A DNA stretch of 64,000 nucleotides from Guadua angustifolia (GCA_036346375.1 CM070502.1:20994924-21058923), one strand, 5' to 3'; counted from the stretch's first letter, positions 45,679 through 57,943 are shown. Notes: a model not told the origin generated them from the sequence alone. Numbers and translations are program-made.

Positions 45679-47272
45679 TGTAGGATCGAAAGATACTAAT
45701 CTAGCAATCAGAGGGGGGGTGAATGGTTGCGCGGAAGCCAAATTCCAATTTTGATCTTTTAAAAATTCACACCAGAAACAAACTCAAAATACTTGATTAG
45801 ATTTGTAATGCACTCAACAAAACCTTAAAACACAGACCAAAACTTATGTGAGCGCCGGACCTAACTTTTGCTAAAGCCTATGTATGCCGGACCTAACTTT
45901 TTGCTAAGGTATGTGTATGCCGGACCTAACTTTTTGCTAAGGTATGTGTATGCCGGACCTAACTTTTTCTACAGAACGTGTATGCCGGACCTAACTTTTA
46001 CAGCATGACATGCAATCACTAAAAATGAAATTCCCGACGATCTAACCGTTGGATTGATGTGAAATTTTAACTGTAGAAACTAGACTTCATTCCGAAGCTA
46101 ACCCAAAAAGAATCAACTCAATCGGACTTATAGATCTAAAGTTATATCCCTCGCAAAACAGCTGAAACAAATCCCGATCTAATAACGACGGACCAAATGA
46201 GACCAGTGACGGACCAAACTTAAAAACAAGATTACCAGAGATCCAACCGTTAGATTAACATGAAATTTTAACTGTAGAAACTAGATTCAATTATGAATCT
46301 AACCCAACAAAAATCAACTCGATTGGATCTACGAATCAAAAGATATTACCTTCGCAAGATGACTGAAACAGATGATGACAGAAATTGATTGCAAAAGCTG
46401 TGACGGACCAAACTCCAGATGAAACGCCCACTACGCCGGACCGAACTTTCTCTGAAACGCCAACTATGACGGACCTAACTTTCAAGGAAGCTTCAACTAC
46501 GCCGACCGATCTTAGAACAGAGTCTCTCACAATGAACAGCCGCGGACATGAAGTAAAACTTTCGAAGATTGATTTTATTTCATTGTCTAAAGTACTCCAA
46601 CACAAGAGTACAAACCCTAAAACCCAAAACGCTCAATCATAAAGCAGGGACACCTCCACCTATTTATACAGAGCAAGAACGAGAGGTTGAATACAACTCC
46701 ACTTCCAACATGGAAAGAGTTCATATTCATCTCAATCTGGTCTAACATGACCAAAAACAAATACAGAGATTTTAATACAACTCCACTTCCATCACGGAAA
46801 GAGTTCAGATTTATCTCAACTTGGCCTAACAAGGCGAAACAAGAATCTTGCACGCATAATCAGCCCTCCCGCTGTTCATACGTGACTAACCAACCTTCAC
46901 GCATGTTCTCTAGCCCGAACGCCCCGCATGACATCCTTGACCACCAAGACCTTGATTCCTCCTCGAACCTAGTCTCGAACCTCGGTTCCTCCATGAACCT
47001 AGTTCCGGTCCCACATCGACCACGTTAGCCTCGAGCAACACCGCACATGAATTAAGAAAAACGAGTCCGAACACAAGTCCACGACTTGACTCAAGGTTAA
47101 TCCATGCAACCACTGCACGAGTGTATTGCATCAGCAAAACCATTATGCTATCACCAAAGATAATAAACATATCAACATAGCACATGCACAAGCACCACAC
47201 ATGCTATAACCAAAAACCACTTAGCAATGCCAATTTCACCAATCAGCCAATTTTTCATTACATGATTTCACA
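45679..47272 (-). repeat. 3' LTR of the gag-only element
   Basis: 1594 bp. It contains four to five tandem copies of about 30 bp with GCCGGACCTAACTTTTTGC and AAGGTATGTGTAT (45850-45995). Further GACGGACCAAACT or CGCCGGACCGAACTTT words follow to 46500. It aligns along its whole length with 51201-52800. Confidence 0.85.
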
Positions 47273-48500
47273 ATCTCCCCCTTGATGAAAACATTGGCAA
47301 CACCATTTGGAAACGAACATTGGCATTCACCTTACAATAGCAACACCATTTTTAAAAGAAGTAAAGTGACCAAAAGAAGAACAAAAATCTCCCCCTATCT
47401 AAAAAGAAATCTCCCCTATGAAAAAGAAAGACTCCCCTAACGTAAAGAAGAAATGTGTGTGAATGTGCAATGTGTAACAAAAAATTCTCCCTTTGATTCC
47501 AAAATTTCTCCCCCTTTGACAATGGATTCATCAAGAATGCAAAAAGAGAACAAAAGAGAAACTTCTTCCCCCTTTATGTTGTTGTTTTCCTTTTTTTTAT
47601 GTACCGAGCATTATGAATCATGCACAAATGAAACAACTTGATCACCAAGTCATGCTATCAACAGTACTTGCACCCTCAAATCTACACATAAACAATGTAG
47701 AGTAAGCATAACTAGAAATCAAGTACTATTAACGATTTTTTGCATGACATGATCTCCCTTTCTCAACAATCTTAAAACCTGAAAACATTGAATTTTTGTG
47801 CACTTTATTTGTGCTTTGAAAAACTAATTCATTACTTTGATTGCAACAATAACAATTGCAAGGAATTACATGCACCATCAGCCTTACTTTTCAACCATGC
47901 CAAGCAATCACAAGCTTAAGGTTTCATGGTTTCGGTCATACACAACCTCTTCCAAGTTCATATCAAAGTGCAATGATAAGGCCTCAGAAAGAAGAAGTGC
48001 GATAGTACATAACCTTGTTCTTGTATTTATCAACAAACACTCTTTTAGTTTTAGCATTTAACTTTCATATTTAGCACTTTTTGAGCAGGATCAAGATAGC
48101 CAAGAAAGTTCAACCATGACAAGATTTAATTTAAATTGTTATTCCATTTAAATAGTCATGACATAAACTACACCATATATGTATAATAGGAAGTTGCAAG
48201 GATCTTGTAGCATAAACATGGCTTCAAATGACATATGTATATGAAATACAATGCTCAGTACTTTTACTGTTTTTCATTTTTTTTGTTTTTCATTTAGAGA
48301 CACAAAATAAAAAGCATGTTACCAAATATTACAAGGTTTTTCACAAGCTCCCCCTCAAAACAACCATCTTAAAAAAAACTTCTTCAAAATTGTCACTTGA
48401 AGAGAATAATCTTAAAAAAAAGGCTTGAAAGAACAAACCACCCAAAAGCAACCAAAAAAGACTTTCACCAAAAATCCAATAACTCCCCCTCAAATGGATA
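47273..48500 (-). other. Noncoding 3' region with repeated polypurine-tract-like motifs
   Basis: On the plus strand TCTCCCCCTT-like words recur near 47275, 47391, 47412, 47431, 47488, 47509, 47566, 48349 and 48484. The one next to the LTR is the expected polypurine tract. No frames longer than about 65 codons. Confidence 0.6.
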
Positions 48501-48871
48501 ACCAATGAGATTAACAGAGAGGAGATGATGATATACATGTGCTTGAGTTATCATGGTATGTTCAATTAAGCATAAGCATGAATCATGATAAGCAAATTCA
48601 AAGCATGAAAGGCATGATATAAAATATAACATTATTGAACATGCTAGGGATACATATGAGCATATGAACAAGAAGTCTCATCTCATGTCACAATTAAATA
48701 TCTCAGAAATGTAAAAGACATGAGTATATAAGATAGCTCACAAAGTAGATGAAGAATTATTGCACATGTCTCTTGAAAACCATCTCAAGGGTGAGAACCA
48801 TCTAAGTCTTGATCCCATCTTGCAAAAGACCAAGATCCACTAAGCTTCGTTCTCCAACCCATCCGAAAAAC

Positions 48872-51150
48872 CTACATAGCACAAAAAGATGTCGAGGCCT
48901 CGATCAAGTTAGAAATAAAGCATTTGGGAATCCAGTACTGAGACACACGACGAGTAGGCACAACACGAGTATGCTTGTTCACAAAAACAGATTTGCCCTT
49001 TCCCGTGTTTCTTGTAACAAAAGGTGTTTGCATCATCCTCGGCACAACACGAGTATGCTTGTTCACAAAATCAGATTTGCTCTTTCCTGTGTTTCTTGCA
49101 ACAAAAGGTGTTTGCATCACCCTAGGCACAAAATGAGGAGTGAAATGTGCCTTCCTGAAATTAGACCTAGCCTTAGCCTTTTCTTTCTTTCGCTGTTTGG
49201 CTAGCCTAAAGCAAAAATCTACTAAGTGTCCATCTCTACCACAGTGAGTGCAAGTGTACTTAACATGATGTTTAGCTTTAGAAACAGAAGTAGCATTTGC
49301 ATTCACCATAGTAGAAGATAACACACCAGCAGACTTGAAAACAGTTTTCTTAGGCTCATTGACAATTTTGAATTTTCCACTTTCAAGTGTCTTCACAACA
49401 GTTGGAGCATGTGATTTATGACGAGCATAAGAATCAAAACCTAAACCTTTATGATGAGTACTGACTTTTGATTGATCCAAAATCATGTTTAGGTTTTTCT
49501 TTCTGAAGTGAACTGTTCTAAAGATTTTTCCAAGTAATCAACCTTTCGAGAAAGAGTTAAACAGTTATTACATGGAACGCCCACTTTTCCTTTTCGCTAT
49601 GCATAAGTTGAGCATGAAAGAACCTCATGTGTGAGCAAATCATTGGTAATTTGAGAAACTCTACCATTAGCATCATTCAACTTCAATTCAAGTGTGGAGC
49701 ATTTAGAACATGGAGTTGAATCATGCAAATCAACAAGAGAACAACTAACATGTTTAACAAGTTTCTCATTTTTATCCTTTTCAAAGATTAATTTGCTCTA
49801 ACAAGCTAACATGTTCTTTCCTAAGCAAACTAAGCTCGTTGTAAATTAAGTCACATGATTTGCAAGCATCATCATCGAGAATCAAAGATTTAAGTCTAGC
49901 AATTTCAGCATTCAAAGATTCCACAAGAACATCATGTTTCTTAATTTTCTTGTCGTGTTTGTCAAGCAATTTTCCAAGACGAACAACAAGCAATAGTTAA
50001 TTCATCGTAAGAAGGTTCTACCTCATTGCGATCATTGTCATGATCGCCCCTGTGAAGCTTACATCACTCCTAGCCATGAGACACAATCTGTCAAATCATG
50101 CTTGCTTGAGTTGCATCTTCCTCGCTCTCCGAATCCACATCGCTCAAATTAACTTGTTCAAGAGCGGAAAGAACCCGATGAACAACCTTTTGTTGATGAA
50201 GCTTTTTTTTTCTATCACTTGGAGAAAACTTTTTCTTCCCTTTGCTTCATCATTGTCCTTCTCCTCCCTTGATGTTTTACCCGCAAGCTTAGGACAATTT
50301 GGACGAATGTGGTTGAGATCACCACACTCATAGCATCTTGGAGGTTACCACCAACTCTCTTCCTCATTCTCACATTCTCGCAAAGCTTTATTAAAACGAG
50401 AAGAGAGTAATACCAAGTCTTCTTCAGAAATTCTTCAACTGTTCATCGGTTAGTGAAGACAAGAAAGACAAAGCAAAACTTGAAGAAGCATTATTCGAGA
50501 CATGTTAGATTGGGAGGTCAATGCAATTGATTTATGATCATTCTTCCTAGCAAGAACATCCAATTCATGAGTTTTTAATTTAGAGAAAAGAACATCTAAA
50601 GTAAGTGTACTCATGACAGCTTGATTCTCTAATGGATGTAACTTTCATCTCCCAAATTGACATGTCTAATGCACCAAGCAATTGTCTAGCATTAGCAGCA
50701 TCATCAAAGTTAACTCCAACAAAGACGCAAATTGCTAAGAATTTTATTAAAGCGCGCAAAGAAATCATCAAGCGACTCACCGGTTTCATCTCAAATCGCA
50801 TATATTCTTTCTTATATATATCCCGATTTAACCTCTTTGACAAGTTAGAACCCTCATGGTAATCACAAAGAGATTTCCATACCTCATATGCAGACTTGAG
50901 ATGGATCACGCGGTCAAGTCGCTTCTTCCCAATCCTTGAATGATCAAATTTCGTGCTTTGCTATTTGCTTCCACATGTGCTCGATTGGCTTCACGACTTC
51001 ATCATTCTCTGCACTTGATATGGCTTGTAAACCTTCTCCCAAATTGCAAAGCCCCGAGCTTGAATGTATGCTTCCATCTTCGCTTTCGTAACTGAAAATC
51101 AACACCATCAAAAATACAAGGTTTTGTCGAATACCTATCCATCGCTACGG
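48872..51150 (-). pseudogene. Copia gag with CCHC zinc knuckle, frameshifted
   Basis: The start near 51142 gives MDRYSTKPCIFDGVD, then shifts. 50909-50580 gives MIHLKSAYEVWKSLC, DYHEGSNLSKRLNR and ANARQLLGALD, the UBN2-type gag region. 49993-49781 is coiled-coil-like. 49486-48872 carries a CCHC knuckle in CTHCGRDGHLVDFC, then a tandem 28-residue repeat starting RVMQTPFVARNTGK and RMMQTPFVTRNTGK. Several frame changes separate the pieces. Gag packages element RNA. No polymerase follows. Confidence 0.75.
48955..49128. repeat. 84-bp tandem duplication inside gag
   Basis: Two in-frame copies contain GGCACAACACGAGTATGC, TTGTTCACAAAA and TTTCTTGTAACAAAAGG. They give the 28-residue protein repeat downstream of the zinc knuckle. 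Confidence 0.75.
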
Positions 51151-51200
51151 TTTCTAATCACCGGTTAAGATTAATTAGAAAAACCTTGCTCGATACCACT

Positions 51201-52800
51201 TGTAGGATCGAAAGATACTAATCTAGCAATCGAGGGGGGTGAATGGTTGCGAAGCCAAATTCCAATTTTGATCTTTTAAAATTCACACCGTAAACAAACT
51301 CAAAATACTTGATTAGATTTGTAATGCACTCAACAAAACCTTAAAACACGACCAAAACTTATGTGAGCGCCGGACCTAACTTTTGCTAAAGCCTATGTAT
51401 GCCGGACCTAACTTTTTGCTAAGGTATGTGTATGCCGGACCTAACTTTTGCTAAGGTATGTATGCCGGACCTAACTTTTTCTACAGAACGTGTATGCCGG
51501 ACCTAACTTTTACAGCATGACACGCAATCACTAAAAATGAAATTCCTGACGATCTAACCGTTGGATTGATGTGAAATTTTAACTGTAGAAACTAGACTTC
51601 ATTCCGAAGCTAACCCAAAAGAATCAACTCAATCGGACTTATAGATCTAAAGTTATATCCCTCGCAAAACAGCTGAAACAAATCCCGATCTAATAACGAC
51701 GGACCAAATGAGACCAGTGACGGACCAAACTTAAAAACAAGATTACCAGAGATCCAACCGTTAGATTAACATGAAATTTTAACTGTAGAAACTAGATTCA
51801 ATTATGAATCTAACCCAACAAAAATCAACTCGATTGGATCTACGAATCAAAAGATATTACCTTCGCAAGATGACTGAAACAGATGATGACGGAAATTGAT
51901 TGCAAAAGCTGTGACGGACCAAACTCCAGATGAAACGCCCACTACGCCGGACCGAACTTTCTACTGAAACGCCAACTATGACGGACCTAACTTTCAAGGA
52001 AGCTTCAACTACGCCGGACCGATCTTAGAACAGGAGTCTTCTCTCACAATGAACAACCGCCAGACATGAAGTAAAACTTTCTGGAAGATTGATTTTTATT
52101 TCATTGTCTAAAGTACTCCAACACAAGAGTACAAACCCTAAAACCCAAAACGCTCAATCATAAACAGGGGACACCTCCACCTATTTATACAGAGCAAGAA
52201 CAGAGAGGTTGAATACAACTCCACTTCCAACATGGAAAGAGTTCATATTCATCTCAATCTGGCCTAACATGACCAAAAACAAATACAGAGATTTTAATAC
52301 AACTCCACTTCCATCACGGAAAGAGTTCGTATTTATCTCAACTTGGCCTAACAAGGCCGAAACAAGAATCTTGCACGCATAATCAGCCCTCCCGCTGCTC
52401 ATACGGACTAACCAAACCTTCACGCATGTTCTTCTAGCCCGAACGTCCCGCATGACATCCTTGACCACCAAGACCTTGATTCCTCCCTGAACCTAGTCTC
52501 GAACCTCAGTTCCTCCATGAACCTAGTTCCGGTCCCGTCATCGACCACGTTCGCCCTCGAGCAACACCTGCACATGAATTAAGAAAAACGAGTCCGAACA
52601 CAAGTCCACGACTTGACTCAAGGTTAATCCATGCAACCACTCGCACGAGTGTATTGCATCAAGCAAAACCATTATGCTATCACCAGCATAATAAACATAT
52701 CAACATAGCATATGCACAAGCACCACACATGCTATAACCAAAAACCACTTAGCAATGCCAATTTCACCAATCAGCCAATTTTTCATCACATGATTTCACA
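51201..52800 (-). repeat. 5' LTR of the gag-only element
   Basis: 1600 bp, near-identical to the left LTR. By eye, differences include about 25 one- to four-base indels and about 14 substitutions, most of the latter transitions. It contains the same GCCGGACCTAACTTT tandem words (51365-51515). Confidence 0.85.
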
Positions 52801-52805
52801 CAAAT

Positions 52806-53497
52806 TTTGGTCTCTTTTCACTCGCATATCTCACTTGGATGGACGGCCAAGAACGCAAGCGAGGTGCGTGCATTTGAGCGCCATTTTGATCCATCTTGAT
52901 AAGGACGAAGATAAAGCTAGCGTAGCATGGCTATTTCTTTATTCGCAAAATTTTGTAAGCTCGAATTCTCCAGACCCCAGGCTCCAGGCAACGGTTAAAA
53001 TTGCGCTATATGCCTAGTTAGCCTTTTGTATTACCACTCTTTTAAGTTCAATCCAACATCCTAAAAAGCACTCCAGCTAAGTGCTTCCAGTAAGCTGTCC
53101 AGATTACGAGCATTCTGTAACCTAGTTGCTGCTGGCGTTGAAAATGTCACTGGATCAGAGCCTCCCTTCCATCTGCTATAACCTGTACGTAGTTGCAGTC
53201 GTTATTGTTGGAGCAAGTCGTAGTGTAGTGCCGCTCGAGAGTGGTTCGGGATCTTTAGTTCTTCACCACGATGAAGAGTCGCTTTTCAGAATGTGCAATG
53301 TGCAGGTCAAGTCCAACCGACCCACGGAACTTTCTAATCCACTATACTGTGAAATTGCGACAGAGAGCCTCGTCGCTAACCGTTGGGCGAGATACAATAC
53401 GCTTCCAATTGCGACATGCGCCTCGCTGCAATTTGGAATTGTTACTGAGACTCGTCAAGAATTGGAATTATGACAGAGAGCCTGTCGTGACATTGGA
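52806..53497. other. Intergenic, no gene recognised
   Basis: Balanced composition. The frames around 53126-53473 match no known family and lack introns or a recognisable promoter. Confidence 0.4.
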
Positions 53498-53729
53498 TGT
53501 GCGACAGGTGTGCAAATCTGTCATTTTTATTTTTGGTATATTATTTTTGTAATTTTTGATTAAATATATATTATTTAAAAAACAAATTCTGTCTTTCCGA
53601 GTCCCAAATTCGAATGTGCGACAGGTGTGCAAATCTGTCATTTTTATTTTTGGTATATTATTCTTGTAATTTTTGATTAAATATATATTATTTAAAAAAC
53701 AAATTCTGTCTTTCCCAGTCCCAAATTCG
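53498..53729. repeat. 116-bp tandem duplication
   Basis: Copies at 53498-53613 and 53614-53729 start ATGTGCGACAGGTGTGC and end TCCCAAATTCG. They differ at only a few positions (for example ATTATTTTTG against ATTATTCTTG). Confidence 0.85.
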
Positions 53730-53848
53730 CAAGCGAAGGCGGATGAATTGGTGGTGAGGCAAAGCCCTGTCCCACATTCCACTCACCGCACTTGTCTCTC
53801 GTAATAAAAAGAGGTACTATGAGCTACCATCAGATTACACTAAAATTC

Positions 53849-53973
53849 TTGTTAGCCCTTAGCAGTTCTACCTTTAAACTTGAGCTCTTTGCTCTACACT
53901 AAGTTTAATATTGTTAGCCCTTAGCAGTTCTACCTTTAAACTTGAGCTCTTTACTCTACACTAAGTTTAATAT
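53849..53973. repeat. 62-bp tandem duplication
   Basis: TTGTTAGCCCTTAGCAG, TTCTACCTTTAAACTTGAG and CTACACTAAGTTTAATA occur twice in direct succession with one difference (TTTGCTC/TTTACTC). Confidence 0.85.
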
Positions 53974-54167
53974 GGATGTTCATTTTTTCGTTGAAATTGA
54001 TCGGATTAGCTAGGATTTATTTATACTTCCTTCGATAGTAGAGTAGTAGAAATATCCTTAATAAATCAATAACTAAATCTGATTTCTACTACTTATAATT
54101 AATATACTGCCAGTATAATGTACTATAAAATTTATCTTAAACTTTTGATAACTTTTGTATATCTTAA

Positions 54168-54420
54168 GGCATGTACAATACGACTACCTCAACTGGTTCT
54201 TATTTAGTAGCAATCATTGCACAGAAACATAGGTGCTATCACTGGTTAAAAGCCGGTTTTGTTGTTGTACAAAGCTAGTTTTTATTGTATGATGGCTTTA
54301 TCGCTAACTTTAGAGATAACTTTTAGAGATAGTTATTATACAATCTTACTTTATTATTTACTCTAGATAATATGGATGAGAGATAATGTAAGTAGTAAGT
54401 TTTGTTATTATACTTACTCT
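54168..54420. mobile_element. Tourist-like MITE candidate upstream of the BTB gene
   Basis: The start GGCATGTACAATA resembles the TIR of the element at 28659. The right end TATTATACTTACTCT is a weak complement. TAA flanks both sides (54165-54167, 54421-54423). The internal AGAGATAACTTTTAGAGATA is typical of such elements. Confidence 0.5.
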
Positions 54421-54913
54421 TAATGCTGCATCAATGGATAGCTCTAGGCTCTTCACGTACCTTTAAAAACATTTCAAAGAAGATGCCACCAGCACGCGAC
54501 GCACCCAAACCCACTTCGCGACTCCCTCACACCGCCCCACCCACCAGCCGAACCCCAAAACCCAAACGCCACTCTCGTCTCGCGTCGAAGGAACAACCGC
54601 GCGTGCCCACTGGGTTGGGTCATGGGTGACGTCCCGCGCGATCAAATCCCCGGTTCCGTCGCCACGTGAACCTGAACCTGACCGGTCTGTTCCTTTTCCT
54701 CCGCCCCACCCAGGAAAGCCAGCGCGGCACGACGCTGCGGACGTTATAGACGCCTTGTTCCCAGTCCCGACTCCTCCCCAACGCGCGCCCAGGAAAACGC
54801 CCCGTGCCGGGCAAAAAACGATCGCCCGGCCCCGTCCTGCCTGCCTGCCGCATGGTGCAACCGTCGTTGCAACCTCTGCACGCCGCGCGCGGGTTGTAGA
54901 GTTGTAAACGGCC
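54421..54913 (+). promoter_or_regulatory. Upstream region of the BTB gene
   Basis: A sharp rise in GC begins near 54480. A G-box/ABRE-like CCACGTG lies at 54662-54668. TTATAG near 54745 is a poor TATA candidate. The frames through this region on both strands are compositional. Confidence 0.35.
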
Positions 54914-56254
54914 ATGTGCACGCCAGCGGCTGGCCGCGGGCGCGTGCGGCTGAACGTTGGCGGGCGGGTGTTCGAGACGACGGCAGCCACGCTCGCCAGC
55001 GCGGGCCGGGACACCATGCTCGGCGCCATGCTGGACGCCTCGTGGAACGCGGCCGGGGAGGCCGCGGCCGAGTACTTCATCGACCGCGACCCGGCCTGCT
55101 TCGCGGTGCTGCTAGACCTGCTCCGCACGGGCGGCCTCCACGTCCCGCCGAACATCCCTGAGGGGGTGCTCTGCCGCGAGGCGCTCTACTACGGCCTCCT
55201 CGACCGCGTCCGCGCCGCGCGCTGGGGCGAGTTCGACGGCGACCGGCTCCGTCTGGCCGCTTCCGTGACCGGCCCAGCGCCAGGGGACGGGACTGCCGTC
55301 CGCGCGGCGCCCGACGGAGGGTGCTGCGTCGCGCACGGCGGCACCGTGCGTGTGTACAACTGGATGCTGGAGGAGCGCCGGCCGATCTACCTCGACCATG
55401 CGCCGGTCAACGACGCGGCCTACCTCGACGCTTCTACGCTCCTCGTTGCCGCGCGCGAGCGCCCCGGTAGACGCGACGGAGGTGTGGCCGCCTTCTCCGC
55501 GCTCACCGGCGACCTGCGCCAACGCTTCCGCGTCGCGCACGATCGCCAGGTCAGGTCCTTCACTCCCGGGGCACTGGCCTTCGACCAGCAATGCAAGATG
55601 TTTGCAAGCTGCAAGGGCCGGTTCAACGAGTACGGCATCGGTCTATGGGACTGCACCACGGGCGAGCAGGTCGATTTCTTCTACGAGCCACCCGGCTGCG
55701 CACTGGGCGACGCCGATAAGCTTCAGTGGCTGGACGGCACCAGCACGCTCATGGTGGCGACGATGTTTCCGCGGACCGACTCCTCTTTCATCAGCCTGCT
55801 AGACTTCCGGGACAAGAACGTCGTCTGGTCGTGGTCCGATGTCGGCACAACGGCGTCGCTCGAGGACAAGCACGTGCTCCACGCCATCGTAATGGAGGAC
55901 GAGAAGTCGGTCTGCGTGATCAACCAGTACGATGACCTCGGGTTTCTCGACCTACGGAGCAACGCCAGCGGCGTGCGGTGGAGATCACGGAGCAAGCTGA
56001 TGAGCAGGAAGAAGTCGCACACCGAGGAGACGTGCTACCCGAAGCTCGCCGCGCACGGCGGTCAGCTCTTCGCGTCGACGAATGACACCGTCTCGGTGTT
56101 CAGTGGCCCCGACCACGTGCTGACGTCGACGTTGAGGGGGAGCGACGGCGGCGCCATTTGCGACTTCTCGATTGGGGGTGGCCGTCTCTTCGCCCTGCAT
56201 AACGAGGAGAATGTGTTCGATATCTGGGAGACGCCGCCGCCGCCGATCATCTGA
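54914..56254 (+). CDS. BTB/POZ (T1, KCTD-like) domain protein with C-terminal propeller-like region
   Basis: A single open frame of 446 aa without introns. Residues 10-100 form a T1-type BTB domain: VRLNVGGRVFETTAA, then DTMLGAMLD, YFIDRDPACFAVLLD, LLRTGGLHVP and REALYYGLLD. The rest (130-440) has beta-propeller-like repeats with GLWDCTTGEQVDFF, VWSWSDVG and VFSGPDHVLTSTL. Plant proteins of this layout (like Arabidopsis At5g41330 or At2g24240) are thought to be CUL3 adaptors. The target is unknown. The start is the first ATG of the frame, five bases after a stop-free GC-rich leader, and leaves only nine residues before the domain. Codon use is strongly GC3-rich, common for intronless grass genes. 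The frame is intact. Confidence 0.9.
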   Translation: MCTPAAGRGRVRLNVGGRVFETTAATLASAGRDTMLGAMLDASWNAAGEAAAEYFIDRDPACFAVLLDLLRTGGLHVPPNIPEGVLCREALYYGLLDRVRAARWGEFDGDRLRLAASVTGPAPGDGTAVRAAPDGGCCVAHGGTVRVYNWMLEERRPIYLDHAPVNDAAYLDASTLLVAARERPGRRDGGVAAFSALTGDLRQRFRVAHDRQVRSFTPGALAFDQQCKMFASCKGRFNEYGIGLWDCTTGEQVDFFYEPPGCALGDADKLQWLDGTSTLMVATMFPRTDSSFISLLDFRDKNVVWSWSDVGTTASLEDKHVLHAIVMEDEKSVCVINQYDDLGFLDLRSNASGVRWRSRSKLMSRKKSHTEETCYPKLAAHGGQLFASTNDTVSVFSGPDHVLTSTLRGSDGGAICDFSIGGGRLFALHNEENVFDIWETPPPPII

Positions 56255-57587
56255 CATACTGGCACTGCCAGTGGATTAGTCTTGTATCAAGAGAAAAAGA
56301 ATTACTGACAGAGGTTTTGACAGATGAACACGTTGAAACTTTCTCATCGTTGTGATTTCTGAACAGATCAGAAAAGATATATTGAAGTGTGACTAAACTT
56401 ATTCTGTTTCTAAGAAAGAAAATATATATGAGTGGAGTTTTGTCCTTATCGACCAAAAACCTTCGTCGTCAGCTCCTGAGTTTTCTTATATTTTCAATTC
56501 CTTCTGATGTTAATGATCACCAAAGCAAAGATTGTTGTTGCTGAGACTTTATACTTTAGTAGTCAATTGTAGCTGTTGTTTTGCCAATCAATTTCTTCTA
56601 AACGGTTCTGTCAAAATCATTACCCGATGTTTCTGGGCTACAGTTCGGAAAGCTTTTGAGCTCGGAAGATCAGTTCTGTACTGCTTAGGAGGTCCCATCA
56701 GGTCATAATTATATTGCATTACAGTGATGATAATGATGGACTTCTCTCACAAGACTGACAAAACTGAATCCCTGTTTGTCCTTGTCCATCTCCGCAAGTA
56801 AAAATAAGGAAAGAAACAAAAGGGAGAGAAGAAAAGATAATAAGAACAGATCTTGTTTGGATATCTCTACTTTGTCCCACTAGTCTATTTATCTATTGTG
56901 GTGGCAAGTCTCCTCATCTTTTGAACTTTGGTATCTTTTTCTCGAAAGAAGCTGAACTAAATCCACATTAACAACTCATCATATTTGCATTTCTGTTTGT
57001 TGCTTTTGATGCAACCCTAACAATTAAGTACAGAACCTAGGAGTCGAGCTTGTTGCCACTGATGTAGTAGGAGCAGAATATGCTGCAGTGCCGACTACAT
57101 CACTGAGCAACTGCATCTGTAGCTGGCCATTGGAGCAATCGGTGGGTAAGCATTTAACTTCAGAGTCGGTACATATATACGTCAAACACAATTTTCACGA
57201 CATGCTTTTACTTGAAACGTAAGGCACCGGACTCGGTGGTGCAGTGTGCAGGGAACTTCCCTTTCGTCGTATGTACTGACTGAAAAACTTATGTCTACTG
57301 CAAACCTCACGAGAAATATGGTGGTGTCATGGTGTGGAAGTTGTTTGCACATATCAATCTTTGTTTCGTCGTACGTAGACTACCTCCCTGCATTGGGTAA
57401 CTAAACAACAATTGGAAGAGCTGCCTTTCAAGAAAACAGAGTAGGCTAGTAGCATTGTCAGGACACCTTGAAGGGAGCCTTGCAAGTAATCAGAATTCAG
57501 AAACGTGTTTGGTACGCAAGGCTTGAGAATGTGCAGAAGTGGTTCGGAATTCAGAAAGAGAAGCAATTTGACGTGCTTGTTGCTTAT
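56255..57587. other. BTB gene 3' flank, no gene recognised
   Basis: AT-rich beyond the stop, with frames shorter than about 70 codons. I saw no transposon termini until the Copia LTR at 57588. Confidence 0.5.
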
Positions 57588-57943
57588 TGTTAGCCCTCAG
57601 GGTGTGATACATGTTGGTATTCAACGCGGTCACCACTGCAGCTGCTCTGTTCTTTCTATTCACTCAGAATTCAGAGAAGAAACGTACCAGAGTGTTTCGT
57701 TTAGAACTCAAGATAGATGGGAAATACTTCCGTGTTTATTCCATACAAGTAGACAATACAACTGATGGGAATTTCAAAAATATACGCTGGTAACAAACTT
57801 GACTGAAACAGTGCTAAAACAGGATCTATTCCTGCCAAAACTAACTACTAAACTTTGACGCAGCAAAGTTAGATTTACGTAACGATAAATTCAGAAGCAA
57901 ACTTGACTAAGTTTAGATTACAAATAACACTCACAATCTAAAC
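57588..57943 (-). mobile_element. 3' LTR of Copia element A (partial borders)
   Basis: The plus strand starts TGTTAGCCCTCAGGG. The right part ends CACAATCTAAAC, mirroring a TGTTTAGATTGTG start on the minus strand. It lies directly downstream of the RNase H region of element A. The right border is uncertain by a few bases. Confidence 0.5.

Larger units (their letters stand above)
45679..52800 (-). mobile_element. Complete gag-only Copia-type LTR element (TR-GAG-like), 7.1 kb
   Basis: Two LTRs, 45679-47272 and 51201-52800, share TGTAGGATCG starts and TTTCACA ends on the plus strand. The element is flanked by an identical 5-bp target duplication CAAAT (45674-45678, 52801-52805). The minus strand carries the PBS (TGGTATCGAGC) beside the right LTR and a polypurine tract (AAGGGGGAGATTG) beside the left one, fixing orientation. 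The interior (3.9 kb) holds gag pieces only. No protease, integrase, reverse transcriptase or RNase H was found, so mobility would need a partner element. The group is SIRE-like Copia by LTR and gag style. Confidence 0.85.

Noticed and set aside
55112..55591. 159-codon antisense frame in the BTB gene
   Set aside because: A shadow of the GC3-rich sense frame. It has no homology of its own.
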